Shown here one piece after another: positions 6,156-7,091 of a stretch of 7,091 nucleotides of DNA. Origin of the DNA: Spirochaetia bacterium (lineage in GTDB: Bacteria > Spirochaetota > Spirochaetia > Sphaerochaetales > Sphaerochaetaceae); assembly GCA_009929055.1 (NCBI GenBank), contig SABI01000125.1, positions 1 to 7,091 of the forward strand, written 5' to 3'. A program made the translations under genes and the position numbers. The first letter of the stretch is position 1; the number at the start of each line of letters is the position of its first letter. The notes beneath the pieces were generated by a model. It was not told where the DNA came from, did no database searches, and saw only the letters and a program-made list of their open reading frames with translations.

Positions 6156-6517
6156 TACCGTCTCCTTGAGTATGTGATATGTACTTCACCATTTCGATTA
6201 ACTTTTCGGGATTCTACAGAAAAGCCTTTTCTAAATAAAGAATCTTCTACCTTTATTTCAGAATAAGTTTGGGTCAATTCCTGTAAAACTCTATCCTTAG
6301 TAGTTCCAGTGCCATAAAAATCACCAAAGATGGTATAGCTTCCGTCTTTCTTAACAAGACCAAATTCACTGTTTAATTTGTAGTCAACATTGTGTGTTCC
6401 TACCCATCTACTGCTAATAGTTGCATTTTTATTAAGAGAGCCATATAGCTTAACAATCGCCCTCTCCAAAACTGCTACATCAGTCAGCTCAGTTTTAACT
6501 TCTTCAATATGAGACAT
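6155..6517 (-). CDS. DUF1257 (Ycf35-like) family protein
   Basis: This 120-residue protein resembles the DUF1257/Ycf35 family of cyanobacteria, plastids, other bacteria and phages. Supporting marks are the MSHIEEVKTELTDVAVLERA opening (family style 'MSHfs.ikT.itd...L..aL'), the central block EFGLVKKDGSYTIFGDFYG (residues 51-69, matching the family's 'ydlG...n.dGsf.liaDlwG'), and a following helical stretch with a conserved-type tyrosine (QELTQTYSEIK). The family is about 100-130 residues, so this is full length. The molecular function is not established. I chose the ATG at 6517 because of the AGGAG spacing; the ATG at 6523 would add two residues. The TAA stop overlaps the next ATG as TAATG, implying coupled translation with the DUF2997-like gene. 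DUF1257 and DUF2997 genes are often neighbours, as I recall, which strengthens both assignments. The assignment is by pattern recall, without a profile search. Confidence 0.75.
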   Translation of the reverse strand: MSHIEEVKTELTDVAVLERAIVKLYGSLNKNATISSRWVGTHNVDYKLNSEFGLVKKDGSYTIFGDFYGTGTTKDRVLQELTQTYSEIKVEDSLFRKGFSVESRKVNRNGEVHITYSRRR

Positions 6518-6519
6518 AC

Positions 6520-6726
6520 TCATTTCTCCTTTTTTGATTTATTTTCTTCAAAATCTTTAGGTAAAAGGGGTCGTAAATACTCTAATGCAAATTGCATCAT
6601 CATGTATCCAAACTCCCTATCCCTAAATGACTCATTCAAAAGCCTTGTAGGTAAATCGATACTTTTTGTGCGCTTCATTTTAGCGATTTTAGCAAGCACA
6701 AATAGTAAATTCTTCTTAGCGTTCAT
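6520..6726 (-). CDS. Unknown 68-residue protein, first gene after the promoter
   Basis: I do not recognise this protein. It has a lysine-rich N-terminus (MNAKKNLLFVLAKIAKMKRTK), a central segment containing DLPTRLLNESFRDREFGYMM, a likely helix around ALEYLRPLLP and a charged tail (KDFEENKSKKEK). The start is the ATG at 6726. No Shine-Dalgarno sequence precedes it and the -10 box of the promoter is six bases upstream, so it would be translated from a leaderless or nearly leaderless message. The next in-frame ATG (residue 17) also lacks a ribosome binding site. The TGA stop is two bases from the preferred start of the DUF1257-like gene, and the Shine-Dalgarno site for that gene lies within the last codons here. 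Its position at the head of the replication genes and its basic character suggest an early accessory protein. The reading frame is likely real; the exact start is less sure. Confidence 0.65.
   Translation of the reverse strand: MNAKKNLLFVLAKIAKMKRTKSIDLPTRLLNESFRDREFGYMMMQFALEYLRPLLPKDFEENKSKKEK
6526..6530 (-). promoter_or_regulatory. Ribosome binding site that decides the DUF1257-like start
   Basis: AGGAG is read on the minus strand. It is 2 bases from the first possible ATG (6523), too close for normal initiation, and 8 bases from the second in-frame ATG (6517), a good spacing. The second start also gives the MSH opening expected of the DUF1257/Ycf35 family. Confidence 0.7.
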
Positions 6727-6732
6727 AATACA

Positions 6733-6760
6733 AGTATATAAGATAGCGTATTTACGTCAA
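6733..6760 (-). promoter_or_regulatory. Sigma-A/sigma-70-type promoter for the replication gene set
   Basis: Read on the minus strand, TTGACG (6755-6760) is followed by a 16-base spacer and TATACT (6733-6738), each one base from consensus. It sits in the only real gap upstream of the long gene chain. Six bases after the -10 box comes the A of the next gene's ATG (6726), which is where transcription would be expected to start. A short inverted repeat, CGTA-N2-TACG (6747-6756), overlaps the -35 box and could be an operator half-site pair, but it is short enough to be chance. Confidence 0.7.
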
Positions 6761-6775
6761 GCACTATTTTTAAGT

Positions 6776-7091
6776 CTAAATGTGGCAATCGTAACAAGAC
6801 ACTAACACATCATCATCTAAAGAATTAAAGTAATCCCAATACTCCGTAGCCCAGTCTTGATCTTCAACTTCCTCACTATGACATCCAAACCAGCCCATCT
6901 CACCTCTCTGATGCCACTTTCCATCCAAATCAATAAAGGCGAAAGGAGTAATATTGCTCCAAGCCCTCTTCTTTGCATACTCTTCCTTCTCTAAAAAGTA
7001 TACAGTATCTAAAAGGCATTCAAGGGGATACCCAATTTCTTCTCTTGCCGCATTTAAAGCTTTTACAGCATCCTGCTCCCTATACTCTTTG
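6776..7091 (-). CDS. Phage conserved protein ending in DCHI, C-terminal part (5' end outside window)
   Basis: An open frame enters from the right edge and ends at a TAG codon (6776-6778), giving 104 visible residues. No start is visible because the gene begins beyond the window. The visible part starts with a charged helical stretch (KEYREQDAVKALNAAREE), then ITPFAFIDLDGKWHQRGEMG, WFGCH, an acidic tryptophan-rich segment (DQDWATEYWDYF), and finishes VSCYDCHI. The pattern 'TPFA..d.dG.W...GeMGWfG...W......DCHI' is one I recognise from unnamed proteins common in tailed phages; this is recall, not a search. The function is unknown. The cysteines and histidines near the end could bind metal, but that is a guess. 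The stop lies only 15 bases before the -35 box of the next promoter, with no terminator between, so transcripts of this gene probably read through into the replication genes. Confidence 0.8.
   Translation of the reverse strand, partial: KEYREQDAVKALNAAREEIGYPLECLLDTVYFLEKEEYAKKRAWSNITPFAFIDLDGKWHQRGEMGWFGCHSEEVEDQDWATEYWDYFNSLDDDVLVSCYDCHI

Noticed and set aside
6518..6523. First ATG of the DUF1257-like gene
   Set aside because: It is only two bases from AGGAG, and the family opening MSH begins at the second ATG; the difference is only two residues.
6747..6756. Operator at the CGTA-N2-TACG inverted repeat
   Set aside because: Four-base arms are easily expected by chance and no second copy was noticed, so it is mentioned only within the promoter entry.
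6760..6776. Terminator between the DCHI gene and the promoter
   Set aside because: Only 15 bases separate them, with no GC-rich hairpin followed by a T-run on the minus strand.

Overview
The window is AT-rich DNA (about one third G+C by eye) with a single tightly packed set of genes, all on the minus strand. Most starts have AAGGAG- or GGAG-type ribosome binding sites, and most genes overlap the next by 1-4 bases. A small CHC2/Toprim primase next to a family A DNA polymerase without a 5'-nuclease domain, surrounded by many small unknown proteins, is typical of the replication region of a tailed phage or prophage. The base composition and strong Shine-Dalgarno sites suggest a low-GC Gram-positive (Firmicutes) host; this is inference.

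In transcription order (right to left): the right edge holds the C-terminal part of a phage-type protein ending in DCHI (6776-7091). A good sigma-A-type promoter (6733-6760) follows, and it fires almost exactly at the ATG of a 68-residue unknown protein (6520-6726), so that first gene may be read from a leaderless message. Next come a DUF1257/Ycf35-like protein (6155-6517) and a DUF2997-like protein (5967-6155), a cysteine-rich putative zinc protein (5653-5964), a basic protein with a helix-turn-helix-like segment (5240-5653), the primase (4410-5243) and DNA polymerase A (1168-4410).

The polymerase gene is interrupted in frame by a 413-residue LAGLIDADG intein (1885-3123). It is inserted inside catalytic motif A, one residue after the metal-binding aspartate. 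The spliced enzyme would have 667 residues, with an intact DEDDy 3'-5' exonuclease and intact motifs A, B and C.

Downstream are a 213-residue zinc-ribbon-like protein (527-1168), a 45-residue protein (387-524), a 60-residue cysteine-rich protein (203-385), a 10-codon mini-ORF with a strong ribosome binding site (168-200), and the start of a further gene (1-167) that resembles the 45-residue protein and is probably its paralogue.

Together the genes look like one phage DNA-replication transcription unit: primase and polymerase at the centre, a helicase presumably elsewhere, and unknown accessory proteins on both sides. No gene-free stretch exceeds 50 bases, and I saw no tRNA, CRISPR, insertion sequence or convincing terminator.
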